From Durusdinium trenchii (lineage: Eukaryota > Sar > Dinophyceae > Suessiales > Symbiodiniaceae): a DNA stretch of 64,000 bases. The stretch is from the NCBI GenBank assembly GCA_963970005.1, contig CAXAMN010003936.1, positions 87,710-151,709 on the forward strand. Reading direction: 5' to 3'. This document shows, piece by piece, positions 22,970 to 34,567 of this stretch. Position 1 is the stretch's first letter. Each line of letters opens with the position of its first letter. The translations under genes and the position numbers were made by a program. The notes beneath the pieces are model-generated. The model did no database searches, was not told the origin of the DNA, and was given only the letters and a program-made list of their open reading frames with translations.

Positions 22970-24584
22970 CTTTAGGGCAACTTTAGGGACGGCATATTTC
23001 GGAAAATCAAACCAACATTTCCGCCCAACAAGCAAGCCAGTGAGTCCTGTTGCGAAAAAGAACATTGAGCACCAAACATGTCTTGGAAAACTGCCTCAAA
23101 CTAAACGGCGATGTTCCAAATATTCCAAAATATTCAACAACAGTCTTCAACGTCAACCCATATCAACCCCAATTCAATCCCAGGTCTTCCACATCTCTCG
23201 AAACCAAGGAGCCCATGATCTTTGCACGGTCAACCGCACTGGCAATGCCCAGCTCTTCCCAGCCACTATGGCCCAAATGTGGCAAGGCTAAGCCACAGAC
23301 ACCCCGCGACCTGGACGAATTGAGCGACTCAAGGAATCGACCCGGTCGGACCCGGTCGATGGTGAGACAAGATTGGACCCGCTCATGTTGATTTGGAGGT
23401 GGCGAACAAACGTGCATCATGGCGCCACGTTTGTGGCCTGGGGGCCCCCAGGTTTGACCTGAAAACTGAAAGATGTGGAGATTCGTGGCGAGGATTAGTT
23501 CTTCATCTTGAAGATGGTTTCTGCACGACAAGGAGATGGTAGTGGGTTCAGAAAGGAGCTGAACTCATAAAGTACTAGATTTTTGCAAGACGATAGACAT
23601 GTTATCAAATGAAATGGCTCAATGACCATCTAAACAAGACCTGGACCAAAGCTACCCGTCATCCACCACGGTTCAACAACAGGAGGGTCCTCGTACCATG
23701 ATATTGCATTTCAGCCTGAGAAGAAAGTTGCAGTTTCCGAGCCCTTGATTGTTCCAGGTGTGAGCCCTAAGCCATCCTAAGCCTAGTATGGTAAGATCTC
23801 AGGCTCTTATCCAACCCTAGCTTTTATCCCTTGGATTTGGACCTCCGCCGGGGAAGTCACCCTGACATCACACTGCCCATGTCGACGGCCTCGCAGCTTC
23901 AGCCACTTTGGCAAAGCCGATGGACTTCAGCCACTCCTGGATCCAAGGTGCAACCCCCAAGAAGGTTATATACATAACTCTCTCTACTCTCTCTCTCTAT
24001 ATATATACAAATACAGTAAACTATACATCTTTCAGTTTTCCGTATACATCCATATTCATATCCCCATGAAACACCGAGGCAAAGAGTGGGGGCACCACGG
24101 CGCCACGGGATTTCGGATGGGCCCACCTAGGCCTTTGAGGCTTAGGTAGGCTGAAGGCCTCACCTGCTCACCTCACATAAGGAACTGGGAAACTGTTGTA
24201 AAGGTGTTGTTCCAACATGTTCCAACCACTTGCAGGTGCACCAATCCCCCAAACACACACATGGACCCCCCCCGCATAGCATTTTGAGGGGTGTAAGGCC
24301 TTGAGAATGGTGAGTTTTCTGGAAGATTGCCACCAAGAAGGTTCTTTCTCTTTGGGAGGCTTCGGGAATCTGTTGATATTGCGTCGTTTGGGTCATTCCA
24401 CAGACGTAAGAGAATCTTTAGGAATATCATATCAACACCTAATTCCGATGGCTGCCAAGTGCACACCCCCGACGTTATCCGGAGGTTTACGTGGCTGTGC
24501 CCTTTCAGTTCCACCGAGCGATTCGCTTGTGACGTTGGGTACTGTCCTCCACCTCGACCGGAGAAAGCGCTGCGAGATCAAAAC

Positions 24585-24629
24585 CAGCAGCAGGTTTCTG
24601 ACAGCACTGGAGATCATGGAGGAATGACG
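24585..24629 (-). CDS. Dynein exon: AAA4 VRNLLL
   Basis: 15 codons ending SSAVRNLLL, the family ...VR..LH segment immediately before the VL..SP.G strand. Acceptor AAAG|CGTC, donor CTG|GTTTTG, phase 0. Joins the exon 6.2 kb downstream as RNLLL-VLAFSPIGE with no residues missing. Confidence 0.72.
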
Positions 24630-24806
24630 CTTTGGGACAAAGTCAAGTCACCAAATTCTCTTCCAAAGTTCCAAAAGGCCTCCAAATAGTGAACCACGAC
24701 AAACTTTGGCTCCTTGTTTCAATCAGTTTGGATATCTTCCGAGCTCTAAGATTCCAATGCAAAGAAATCAACATGTATACTGATCCTTTTACCCATGGGC
24801 CCGCGC

Positions 24807-24898
24807 CTTCCGAGGCCGCGCCCTCTTGAGGCCCTTCCGTCGCTTCTGCTCCACCAGTGGCGCGCAGGCGGCCACCATGGCCACGCAGAGGGTTAGAT
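24807..24898 (-). CDS. Dynein exon: AAA4 middle
   Basis: 30 codons beginning LTLCVAMVAACAPLVEQKRR in a variable AAA4 helix that in other chains reads DE...I....R......... Acceptor GAAG|ATCT, donor AAG|GCGCGG (GC type). Placed by order, phase and length rather than by strong identity. Confidence 0.6.
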
Positions 24899-25449
24899 CT
24901 TCCGGGTTTCCCCGGGGTGAGTGTAATTAGTATGTTGTAGCCTCCAAGTTGTTTCCTATGAGAAATGGTTTGTTCGTTCGCAGGGGATGCGCTGGTCAAT
25001 CTGCCTCTCTCCTAGGCAATTCTCCTGCAGTCTGTCCAAATGTCGCTGGTAATGCCGCAGGAGTCTCGTGAGGCGTCTGCTGAGTCTCAACTGTTGTGTC
25101 TGGGGCAATTATGTCTTGAACATTGAGCATGCAGTAGCTACGTTTGTTTGGGAGGTATGGCCACACTGGAATTTCCTAACCCTCCTGTTTTACGTCAACT
25201 CTCCTTGTTGCAGAGCACCTCAGAAGAAGTACACTATGCATTCACTACCCTCGTTGACCTGCTCCGTTGCCCTTGCGAGCCCAAGGAGCCTTGCACGTGA
25301 GCCAAGCCCCAAACGCGACCGGACCGGACCGGCTCCTCTGCATTGAAGAGGTTGGGCACCTCACCTGTGTTCAGAAGCCCCGACACCTGCCGGTAGCGTG
25401 CGAGCCAACGTGTCCAAGACGAACGAGGTCAACCCAGTCAACCCACGTC

Positions 25450-25507
25450 GTTCGTCTACAATATTAAAAGGTTCACCACTATCGAGGTGATTCGAGGTGT
25501 CATGATT
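25450..25507 (-). CDS. Probable dynein exon: AAA4 LNSGE segment
   Basis: Reads TSNHLDSGEPFNIVDE, comparable to VSNLLNAGEIPNLFALDE in human DNAH7. Acceptor CAAG|AATC lacks the usual following G. A GA donor (C|GACGTG) makes the phase fit the next exon. Two residues shorter than the human sequence. Confidence 0.5.
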
Positions 25508-25829
25508 CTTGATTGGGGGTCTTTCAGAAAAAAGGAACTGAGACCTTTCTCCGAGTTTGCCACAAAGCAGCACCTTGCTATGGATATTTTCGGTCGGCTG
25601 CGGTCAGGCACCCAACAAAGGACCGGGACGACCCTCAGTGAGCAAGAGTTGAAATGGTCCAAAGCGAGAACAAGGTTGGGACAATGACATGCAATGACAT
25701 TGCTCGAAAAATATTCTAATATCTTCTATATATCTATACTATTATACTGTAATTGTAATGTGTTGTGTCTCTGACAGAATGCCAAGCCTTCAGAAAAGTG
25801 TCCTAAAGGTAGTTTGACTCCGCAAGTGC

Positions 25830-25883
25830 CTCCTCGACAAAGTTTTCATTGGCGATTTGCGTGTCCGGCAGCAAAAAGCAAAC
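25830..25883 (-). CDS. Dynein exon: AAA4 Walker B
   Basis: 18 codons reading VCFLLPDTQIANENFVEE, the AAA4 block FLF.DTQI..E.F.ED, with proline in place of the usual threonine or serine before DTQ. Acceptor GCAG|GTTT, donor GAG|GCACTT (GC type). Confidence 0.93.
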
Positions 25884-26595
25884 CTGCGCATCTGGGTGTG
25901 CTTATGGGCCAAAGGCACCAAAACGTGGGGGATCAAACCAATGATTCCTGGCATCATCAGGTCTGGGGCAGTTTCCAAGTACACAGCACAAAGAGGCACT
26001 CCCCGAACCGGCGTCTTGACTGCAGCATCGCATGTGAACCAGATTGGCCTTTTCATACCGTTCTCTTGAAGAATGCCCTGAAAGCTTGCCACATCTGTGT
26101 ATCAAAACATGCATGTTAAGCATGATCCACAATGAACACCAATGAACACATGACTGGGGCCTAAGTTCAAGTGCCGAAACGTTGCTTCAGCTCTCTGTAC
26201 AGCTCCACATCACACCCGAGATCAACCCCCTCCGCATCACAAGTTGCGACTTCATCCACTGAAAGTTGTGTCTTCCAAAAAGAGGGGCCTCCTTGTTCTG
26301 ACCGCCACAGCGGATGAGCAATCGTTTCAGATCTTCGTGCCAATCCTGGGATCACTAGTGACGAGGTGTGGCCAGATTCGGCATAGAAGCAGTTGTAAAC
26401 GGGGAGAGTGTGTGTGCGTGTGTGCAATGCAAGCTTCTTTTCCAGCACATTGCAGCCTGTAAGTTGCACAGGTGTTATAAAGAATTGGATTTCTTAGGGT
26501 GCGGGATTGCAATTGGTACAAAACAGCCCTGTGGCTTCAAGCAGGGCAGAGGGCTTGTTCAGCGGACACATTGAGTAAGAGCCGTACATTCATAC

Positions 26596-26629
26596 CATAG
26601 CTCTTGGTGATCTCAATCTGGAAGGTTTC
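26596..26629 (-). CDS. Dynein exon: AAA4 FQIEITKSYG
   Basis: 11 codons plus one base, ETFQIEITKSY, the family VFQ.EI.K.YG strand after Walker A. Acceptor TGAG|GAAA, donor G|GTATGA. The following segment (..W..DL+..) was not found between here and 25.9 kb. Confidence 0.92.
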
Positions 26630-26937
26630 CTCACAAAGCATGTCTTTGAAGCATCCGCCGGCATCAATCAATCCAGGGTATAACATGGTATAACTAAAAC
26701 GCAAGCTTTGACAAGGTGACCTGCACAAGATGGGAGGCCAAGAGCTTCACAAGATCACCCAGTCCTTGAAGATCACTAGAATTCCGTTGAAAAGGTTGTG
26801 ATCGAATCATTGTGATCTCTCAAATCAATCGTTCCATGGATGAATCGCTTCGCTTCTCGAATCGAAGAGGGCAAAACACCCACGCGTGGCCGCGGAGGCC
26901 CACGCGTGGCCGCGGATGGATGTGTTCTTTTTTGGTC

Positions 26938-27000
26938 CTGCTCTGCCACAAATGCCGCGAGCGTGGCTAAGCTCTTGCGCCCACTTCCACCAACACCCAC
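26938..27000 (-). CDS. Dynein exon: AAA4 Walker A
   Basis: 21 codons containing VGVGGSGRKSLATLAAFVA, the AAA4 P-loop. Inner-arm chains commonly have GVGGSGRQS; here it is GSGRKS. Acceptor CCAG|GTGG. Donor CAG|GACCAA is a GA site, which restores FVAEQ-ETFQIEI with family-exact length. Confidence 0.95.
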
Positions 27001-27258
27001 CTGGCGCGCGCTTTCGCCGAACCTGGTGTACGACTCCCGGTGCGAGCCTAATCGAATTGGTGAAACGAGCCATTTCAATGCAGCACCACGAGAAACACCA
27101 CCTGCAAACACCCAAATGGTTCACAACTCACATGACCATAGTGCACCCTGCGACCCCTACGACCCCTCGCCGCAAAACGATAAACCCCAAAAGAAGGCCA
27201 GCGCCAACTAACTGATAGTCCTACTCCGCCTGTGGGATCAACACAAAGCCGGGCGGAC

Positions 27259-27297
27259 GAGCAGCGCATTGCCCAAGGGGGTCTTCAAGACGCGAAC
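27259..27297 (-). CDS. Dynein exon: strand before AAA4 P-loop
   Basis: 13 codons reading VRVLKTPLGNALL, the RI.R.L..P.G.ALLV strand. Acceptor ACAG|GTTC, donor CTC|GTCCGC. The join to the previous exon is about four residues shorter than in human DNAH7, so a very small exon may be missing. Confidence 0.88.
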
Positions 27298-28158
27298 CTG
27301 TGCATCAAGACGCCTTTATCCGGTGGTCGGCGATTTTGAGTCTGAAGAAGTGCCCCGACTCTTGGCCTGTTAGATCCCCCACTGCTGTTTTACATAATCA
27401 GGCTTTACCCAAAATGGTCCAGGTAGGAGTTCTGGATAACGACCGAAAATTCTTGACTAGGGAGTTTCGGTCGCGACCGGGTGTCGCACTTGGGTGACTC
27501 GTGCTGTTTTCGGAAAACACGCTGGGTTGAGAACATCTGAAGCCACGAAAAAGACTATAACTTCTTTGAGGATGGGGCCGCGATCACTGGCTTGATTCTT
27601 GATGATTTAACTCACACTTGACTCCCTAGAATCTAGAAAGTCCTCCACAGAGTCACATATATAATGATACAGTTTCATGATGATCATGATTCAATGATAT
27701 TCAATGTGTTGTCCAAACTTTGTGGGGGGATGCGAAAGAAACCAAACAAAACGTGGATGAACAATAATGGCTTGGTGTGGTTGCAGCATATCTGCAAAGT
27801 CCTGCCAGGGCCTCTCTAATCAACCCTAAGAAATTGGTGTATCTCAAATTGGGGGCAGTTCCCCACATGGCCCGGAAGGGTTTGTGAGTGAACATCCATC
27901 GGTTTGTGGGTCCAAGGTGGTTGAGACAAGCCCCATATATCGAAAGATGTGAAAGGAGCTGACACTGAAAATACTTCAAGAAACGCGCTCTTCGACCCTC
28001 CGCCCTAGGCCTGTCTGCAACGACCGTTTCAGAGCAGCAGAGCAGGGTGCTCGGTAAATGCATGTCATGTCCTGTGTCAACACAACCAAACATGCACGCT
28101 CACAGCTCGCTCACAGCTCGGCTGCACGACCACTGGGGCTCCAAACCACTTGACTCAC

Positions 28159-28242
28159 ATGCTGCGCAGCCGCCATGAAGAGCACCAAATCCATCCCTCG
28201 CTTGGCCATCGTGTTGTACTCCACTAAGAAGTTGTTCAGCAC
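28159..28242 (-). CDS. Dynein exon: AAA4 entry helix
   Basis: 28 codons containing FLVEYNTMAKRGMDLVLF, matching L.EYN.....M.LVLF.DA.EH. Acceptor CCAG|GTGC, consensus donor CAT|GTGAGT, phase 0. Confidence 0.93.
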
Positions 28243-28989
28243 CTGGATGCAAGATGGCCACACAAGGGTGATCATGGGTGTCTCGCGATCTATTTCCATT
28301 CTGGTGTACCAGCTTCTGAATCCTGCTGCATAAGAACATTCAGTTGAAAATGGATGCATGGGTGGTGGTCAAAAGCGGATATTGCAGGCACAAACATTCT
28401 ACGTAGGTAGATAATGGAGCATGTCCAAATCTCCGATCACATGGTCACATGTATCCGGTTTTGGGTTCCCCCATGGTTGTCCACACTGCTTGGATCCTCC
28501 TACCTTCTGGCCAGCCATCTGCCCGTTTGCATCTCCAAGCTGAGCGACCCGCACCCCCGGTCGCCAGTCAACTGATAATTGCACAACCCATGGGGTCAAA
28601 CAGTTCCCCCTAATTGTTGTAAGGCAAGGCTCTACTCTACTGCTATGGTCAAGAGTCTCCAGATCTGCTCCTGGACTCCTTACCAAATGTTGGATAGGTA
28701 AAAACGTCCACAACTCCTGAGCTTCGGTCCCTCCATCTTCCACCGGCCACACTGGATCTTGACTTCTTGCCTATACCCTCCCGATTGATGGATGCCTTCA
28801 AAGATGCTGGACTTGAATCGAACGTCTGACAGTGAGCTAGCAATTACAAAAACTATAATGACACAAAATGACTATATTTATGCATAAATAAACATATCTC
28901 GGGTGATATCGGCTGAGTGCCTTGGTTACCTGGTTTGGATGGCGAAATCGCGAAGAGCCATGACGAGTCAAGAGCCGGAACCTCGTGAC

Positions 28990-29046
28990 CATCCGATGTG
29001 CCTCTACAAGCTGAGGAGGATCCTCCACTTGCTGGTAGTAGTTGGC
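28990..29046 (-). CDS. Dynein exon: NYYQQVED
   Basis: 19 codons reading ANYYQQVEDPPQLVEAHRM, the family ..Y.EI.D...L segment before AAA4. Acceptor CCAG|GCCA, donor ATG|GTCACG, phase 0. Confidence 0.8.
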
Positions 29047-29796
29047 CTGGCCACGAGATCGGTCGGTGACCGGTCGTAATCCGGTCGATCACGACCGGTT
29101 CTCCGGTCGTCAGGCATCGAACGGTTCTCCGGTCGAAGCGAAAAGGAACGGGCACTTCCCTATTTAAACAAGCTCCACACACATATCACAGTGGGACTCG
29201 AGTGATACATCGCACCAATAGAAGGCCCAACTACCAAAACACTTGTTTTTTCTCGCTCCTTTTGAGCGCAAAGGGAGGAGGCTGGGCCCAGGAGGGTCCG
29301 CCAAGGCCAGGACGGCCGAGAGGGGGATCGGCCCACCGCCAGCGGGCAGGCTCGGCGAGACCCACGGGGTTCCTAGTGCGGAGCCAAAACACTCATTTTA
29401 GGCTGAATGCTGAGGTTTGAAGGGGTCAAGCAAGGTCTGGATCGCCTGTTTCCCCCCCAAAAAATGTCACCCTGGCAGAGATCCTGTGCCTCCAGCCCCA
29501 AATCACCCAAATTTATAGTAGCCTGCAACTCCTGGTCTTATTCTTCTGGATGTCATGGACACGTTCTCCCCCTCTTCGATTCGACAGCTCCCCAGTTCCA
29601 GCACACCACGCCACCTTGGGATCCAAAAAGTCACACCAAATCAGAGGCTCCACCTGCCGCACTGTGCTCGGTGGGTGGTGGTCGCAAACCTCCCCCCCCT
29701 GCAGTGGATGCAGGTGGCACGTCTACGAAGAAGGCACTCAGGAGGACATGGCCAATCTTTTGCACAGGAGAATGGTTGGAAGCAAACTCTGAAATC

Positions 29797-29826
29797 CTCA
29801 TAAAGCATCATAAAGCCCCCAAAGAC
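29797..29826 (-). CDS. Possible dynein exon: FGxF segment
   Basis: Reads VFGGFMMLYE, which could be the family hhFGDF..... segment before NYY..V.D. Acceptor CCAG|GTCT. The donor GAG|GATTTC would be another GA site and is weak evidence. Tentative. Confidence 0.35.
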
Positions 29827-30127
29827 CTGGTCATATCGGTCATATATGGTCATATGGTATCTGAATGCATGAACACCGCTTCTAGCTGAGCCTTGGGCAA
29901 ATCTTCATGAACTTCATGAATGGTCTGAAGAGAAACGCCACAATTGGGAATCTATGTTGGGATGTTGCTGGACCTTCAAAAGAATGTGATACGAATGAAC
30001 ATCTCCTCAAAATCCTTTGTTGGTCCACAAGTCCGCAAGTGACATCGATCAATGTTTTTTGCCAGCTGTTTAGAGGGTCTAAGTCATACTGTTGATGTCA
30101 GGGGCCCACCCATGGGACGCCGGATGC

Positions 30128-30163
30128 CTTCACCAAGCCCTTCCAATCCTTTTTGAAGTTCTC
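30128..30163 (-). CDS. Dynein exon: AAA3-AAA4 linker, second part
   Basis: 12 codons reading ENFKKDWKGLVK in a poorly conserved part of the family. Acceptor CCAG|GAGA, donor AAG|GCATCC (GC type), phase 0. Placed mainly by order and phase. Confidence 0.55.
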
Positions 30164-30449
30164 CTGGGCCAATTGGAATGAGACCGGGTATCTGGTGCAA
30201 ACGGGCAGGCGACGCCAGGGTGGCTCAAGGCCCTAGAAAACGCAAGAATTTGGAATTCTGTTGGGTTTAGATACAGCACAGGGGTGATTATGACATTACT
30301 ACCGTTGCTATGACTACAACTTCTTCACATCTAGGAAGACTGGCTGGCTGGATTGCCCCAAGCCTTAATGCCACATCCAATGGCCAATGATCCAATGGCG
30401 TTTCCGCAAGCATCTCTGAAGAGCCAGTTGACATCCAGAAATCCGGGTC

Positions 30450-30486
30450 CTTCAGAATCTCACTGATCTTGGCTTGGAACCACTGC
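30450..30486 (-). CDS. Dynein exon: AAA3-AAA4 linker
   Basis: 12 codons reading QWFQAKISEILK, compared with SWLINYIQEIL in human DNAH7. Acceptor TGAG|GCAG, donor AAG|GACCCG (GA type). Phase matches both neighbours. Confidence 0.72.
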
Positions 30487-31025
30487 CTCAGTTGCCGCAG
30501 GTGTTCCATGAAAGTTCCACAAAAAAAGAACGACTCCACAGGTGGGTAGAGAAATCCCATCTTCAACCAGAACAGCAAGACACACAAGCCATGGCTTGGA
30601 TGGTGGGGTGGGAGGGGTGCTGGGCACCATAATATCCACAGAACATCCCAACTTCTTGTAACTATCAACCCACCCTGAGTCGCCTACACTGCGTGTGTGT
30701 GTGTGTGTGTAGGCGAAGACGGGAGAGAGAAAAGAAAGAACTCATCAACTGTTGAAGCTACTGTTTGGGCACAAACCGGGCGATTCTTCCCAGCTGCACA
30801 ACCCCCCCAGACTCTTCTGAAGGGTGCAGTGGGAATTGGAAACATTCAATGAACCTCTGCTTGGATATACCTTAAGGAACCAGGAAAAAATCTTCCCCAG
30901 AAGGGGCTTCATGTGGGAAGAACCCCCCCAAAAAAAAAATACAAAACATGTCTGGCCCGAACCGACCTGGGCACATTTAGCGGCGCAGTCCCTTCTACGC
31001 GCCATGTGGCTGATCATCTTTGGTC

Positions 31026-31070
31026 ACGAGGCGGTCGTAGAAGACCCGATGGGCTTCGTGGGCCCAGCAC
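31026..31070 (-). CDS. Dynein exon: WAHEAHRVFYDRL
   Basis: Reads CWAHEAHRVFYDRL, the family LW.HE..RVF.DRL helix between AAA3 and AAA4. Acceptor AGAG|GTGC. Donor GT|GACCAA is a GA site, giving DRLVQWFQAK across the junction; an in-frame GT two bases earlier is the alternative. Confidence 0.9.
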
Positions 31071-32272
31071 CTCTCACGAAGGGTCGAACGACGTGGATGG
31101 AAGCGTGCCAGGCGCGGACACACACACCGGTGAAACTGTCCACGAGGTTGCAGCACTAGAGCCAGGGTTGGAGTACAAACCTAAGGAGGTTGTGAGTTGT
31201 TCAGTGACGAGGAAGCAGCGAAGCCTGCTTTGGAGACCTTCTGTGGATGAAGCGGCATTTGGACATTGGGTGTTGAGTGGAATTGGTATGGGCCCCCCAA
31301 AAGAGAACAGGAGCACAGTGACACAGCTTACATCACACGACGAAAAGGAGTGGTACTCGTTACATGGACATCGCTTGACCCAAATGGCAAAACGAACAGG
31401 GAATCTTCATCGAATGGCTGTTGAATCTTCACCGAAGCACCCAGCGCCGGGGCAGCAAGCTACATGAACTGCCTATTCAAGTCCCCCACTGGTTGGTCCA
31501 TCACAAACCACCATGATGACGCGTCTTGCTGTCACCATCAAAATCAGAACTGTCATAGATCCGGATTCCATCGCAACTGGTTCACTGAATCACGAATACA
31601 AACTAAGTTTAATTTGCAAATGTTCTCGGACAGCATGGATCAGGATAGCGTCTTATGACGTCTTATGGCTCCAATACCAAAAAGATACATCTCGATTGGT
31701 CTTGATTCTTGGCCTTCAATTCAATTAAACGCGAACAGAAAGAATGAACAGTGGGACCACTTGAACCACTCGAACAAACGTTGTGGGTGGCTATTTCTTC
31801 CCACAAACACGCGTGGCGAAGCGGCGCGACTTCTTTTGTCCTTCTGTTTCCTTCTGTGCCGCTGCATCCTGGGTTTGATTGCCTGAGATTTGCCGTCTTC
31901 ATTCAGGGACCGAAACCTATGCACTTCTCCAATGCACTGCAGATCTCAAGAAAACACCAAAACAATACAACATAACATACTATTAAACGGTACAAGTTCA
32001 AAACACTGCCATATGCAGAAGTGAAAGACGCTGCAAAAAATTGCCAAACACGCACACACGCATGGCGCACACACACATCGCAAAACAAACAACGACAAAC
32101 CGTAAACCAATCAATCCTCGGGAAGAAGTACCAAAAAGGATGCGACATTGTGCTTGGGCAATGTGCTTAGACATTCTACTTGGGAAGTTACATACCTATA
32201 TATATATATATTATACATACTCCCTTGAAAATGTGTTCACCTCCTCAGTGCTTTTCCCCAAGAATCACCCAC

Positions 32273-32404
32273 CTCGCGACTTCCCTCCTCCCCGTCCGGG
32301 TGGCTGACCACCTCCGCCTCAGAGGAGGCAGACTTCACCAGCTCGTAGGCCTGGTCGGCGGAGTCCACGACCACGGACAGCAGGGCATTGAATTCGTTCA
32401 TCAC
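32273..32404 (-). CDS. Nested gene H, C-terminal side exon
   Basis: 44 codons with MNEFNALLSVVVDSADQAYE then SEAEVVSHPDGEEGS. Acceptor TCAG|GTGA, donor GAG|GTGGGT. Probably the acidic end of the same protein; no stop assigned. Confidence 0.55.
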
Positions 32405-33545
32405 CTGAGGACCGCACCGACGTTCTCCACGTTCTGAGTGGGAATGGTCGACATGGTCGACATGGTCGAATGTAGACTCCTGATATATAATAAGCGCCCT
32501 GCCATAGGAAGAGGTTTTTCAATTCAAATGGGGTGCACCATGGGTCTATTACTCAAGAGACTACCATTGCGGTTTCAAAGGTGACATACGTTGACGGGCT
32601 TGCGTGATGTTATCATTGACGTTCAATGCCATTCTCGTGAGGCTCTTCGGCCAAGGAAGGTCGTGTTGGTGAGGCCCGAGGCTCCCGGAATTCTTTCGTG
32701 TCAGCTCTTCTGTCCTGCACCCATGTGAAGCTTGAATCTTTGCTCGTGACTGCTCGTGCTTCCGGTCTTCAACCCGCTGGCCATGCCATCTCGGCAGGTC
32801 AGGCCGTTGTGCCATGCTCATGTTGAAAGAAAGCAAAATACAGCAATGACCCCGTGGCCAACTGGCCAGGGGAGTCTTACCACCATTTTATAGATATGGA
32901 ATGGTGGAATTGACCGGCTCAGGGGAAGCAAGCACCCCCAAAGAGAGAATGGCCGTTCTTTAGAATAAGCTGAATTGACCTCAGTTTCTGATGTGAGGTG
33001 CGATACAATGACTCTGGGCATCTGTCACCATTTCCACAGCCAAAGAAAGCACCCCGTATTCACCGATTCTCACCGTCTAGGCCCCTTGATTTTCCCATTC
33101 CACCATCAGGGGAAATGCACGAGTACCAGCAAAGAAATTTATAAGATGAGATATCCTGACCTTTTCTAGGACAATAGATCCACGTACCCACAGTTTCTAG
33201 ATGTTTCTAGTATATAAGGTGTTCGATCATATTATTCAACCATGAGGATTTAGTGGCTTAAAAACATCTCCGTTTGCTGCCACATTCATGCCACTCATTT
33301 GAGACAACCAAATTGCAACACAGAAGCGCTTCAAACAAACAAGAATTCTCTGTGAAATCGAGACCTGACTCCCTCCAAGTGAGGGCCCTTATATTGAAGG
33401 GTGCACCCCCTCCTTTTCAAGGCCAAGGGTAATGCAATTACTTTTTCAAAGACTCCAAGAGCATTCCACCAGTGACTTCGCATTTCGCTTGTACATGCCT
33501 GAAGTGTCATCTCTAAGCAGTTCCGGTTACTGTTTGGCAAGTGGC

Positions 33546-33659
33546 TTCTGCGACTCCGGGCGCCGTTTTGGCGGCGATCCCGTCCAAAGGGCCGGCCAAG
33601 ATGTTCACCACAAAGTTTTCGTTGGCATTGGCCATCAAGGTCAGCACAGAATTGCAGTC
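33546..33659 (-). CDS. Nested gene H, further repeat exon
   Basis: 38 codons with SVLTLMANANENFVVNILAG then LDGIAAKTAPGVAE. Acceptor GGAG|GACT, GC donor GAA|GCCACT. Same helical pattern as neighbours. Confidence 0.6.
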
Positions 33660-33964
33660 CTCCCGAGTGAGTAAGGGAACCGAGTCGGAAGAGGAGGCAA
33701 GGCTTGGGTGCTCCCAAAACTATATGGAATCCCGAGTCAATCCACAAAGCACGCAAAACAAAATTCATGCATAAAGAAAAACGCACCAAAAAACAAAACA
33801 AACACAAACACACACACACACATATATATATATATTACACAATAAGCACCCCAAAAAAATCCATAGAAATCCAACACTTCACGGGTGGTCTTCGACTCTA
33901 CATAGTATACATGTGTATACCACCACACCACAGCAACATGCAACTACACATCCGGTTCTCCCAC

Positions 33965-34064
33965 GGTCCACTTGTCGGAGCACGTCCAAAAGCTTGGAGG
34001 GCTGAACGCCGGACACCACGGAGGCGGTCTTGTTGGCCTCCATGAGCCGGATCAAGGGCGTCAC
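33965..34064 (-). CDS. Nested gene H, further repeat exon
   Basis: Reads TPLIRLMEANKTASVVSGVQ then SKLLDVLRQVD, another helical unit of the same style. Acceptor GAAG|GTGA, donor C|GTGGGA. Confidence 0.6.
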
Positions 34065-34390
34065 CTTCCTCGAGTGGCGGCGAAACCGTCGGAAGAAGAC
34101 GGGTCGACGGAGTGATCGGTGTCCGTCCGATGAGACGAGTGTCATGGAGCACGGTGGAGTGTCGTGGTGCCGGTGTCGAAGCGGGGGCTTTGCACTGGTT
34201 TCGTGGTGAAAAAGACACGAGGTTCTAGAGATGCCATCAACAAATCACCTGATCAATCTGGGAATGTTGGAGGAGGTGCATTCAGAATTATTGGATCAGT
34301 AAATAGTAGGGTAACTTATCTGATTCCTAGTCCTCATTTCTAGCAGAACCCTAGAAAAGACCAAGGACGCAAAACAAAATCACAACGTAA

Positions 34391-34567
34391 CTAGCCAATC
34401 CCATCCAATCCCAGATTCTCTTGTAAGAGTTTGTAATCTCTGGAGGCTTCCTGTAGCAGCTGAACTACCGGGCCATCAGGCTCAAATCCTTCGTCATCTT
34501 CGAAGACGTTCACCAAGGTGGCCAGCTGTTCTCCAGGTACATGACGGAGAAGATGCAAAAGCACCTC
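34391..34567 (-). CDS. Nested gene H, repeat exon with in-frame TAG
   Basis: 58 codons beginning EVLLHLLRHVPGEQLATLVN, then FEDDEGFEPDGPVVQLL and KLLQENLGLDGIG, ending in TAG. Either the last exon, or a GC donor (G|GCTAGT) skips the stop and the exons to the left continue the protein. Acceptor CCAG|GAGG. Confidence 0.7.
   Translation of the reverse strand, partial: EVLLHLLRHVPGEQLATLVNVFEDDEGFEPDGPVVQLLQEASRDYKLLQENLGLDGIG

Noticed and set aside
24432-24580. Continuation VLISQRFLRSRWR after RNLLL, which mimics the family L..SP...R.R strand.
   Set aside because: The proper strand VLAFSPIGENFRRR is at 18411 in phase; the local continuation lacks SPxG.
26170-26229. Segment VDLGCDVELYRELKQRF as the dynein AAA4 ..W..DL+ exon.
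   Set aside because: The phase of the only plausible acceptor does not match the SYG donor and it lacks the conserved tryptophan.
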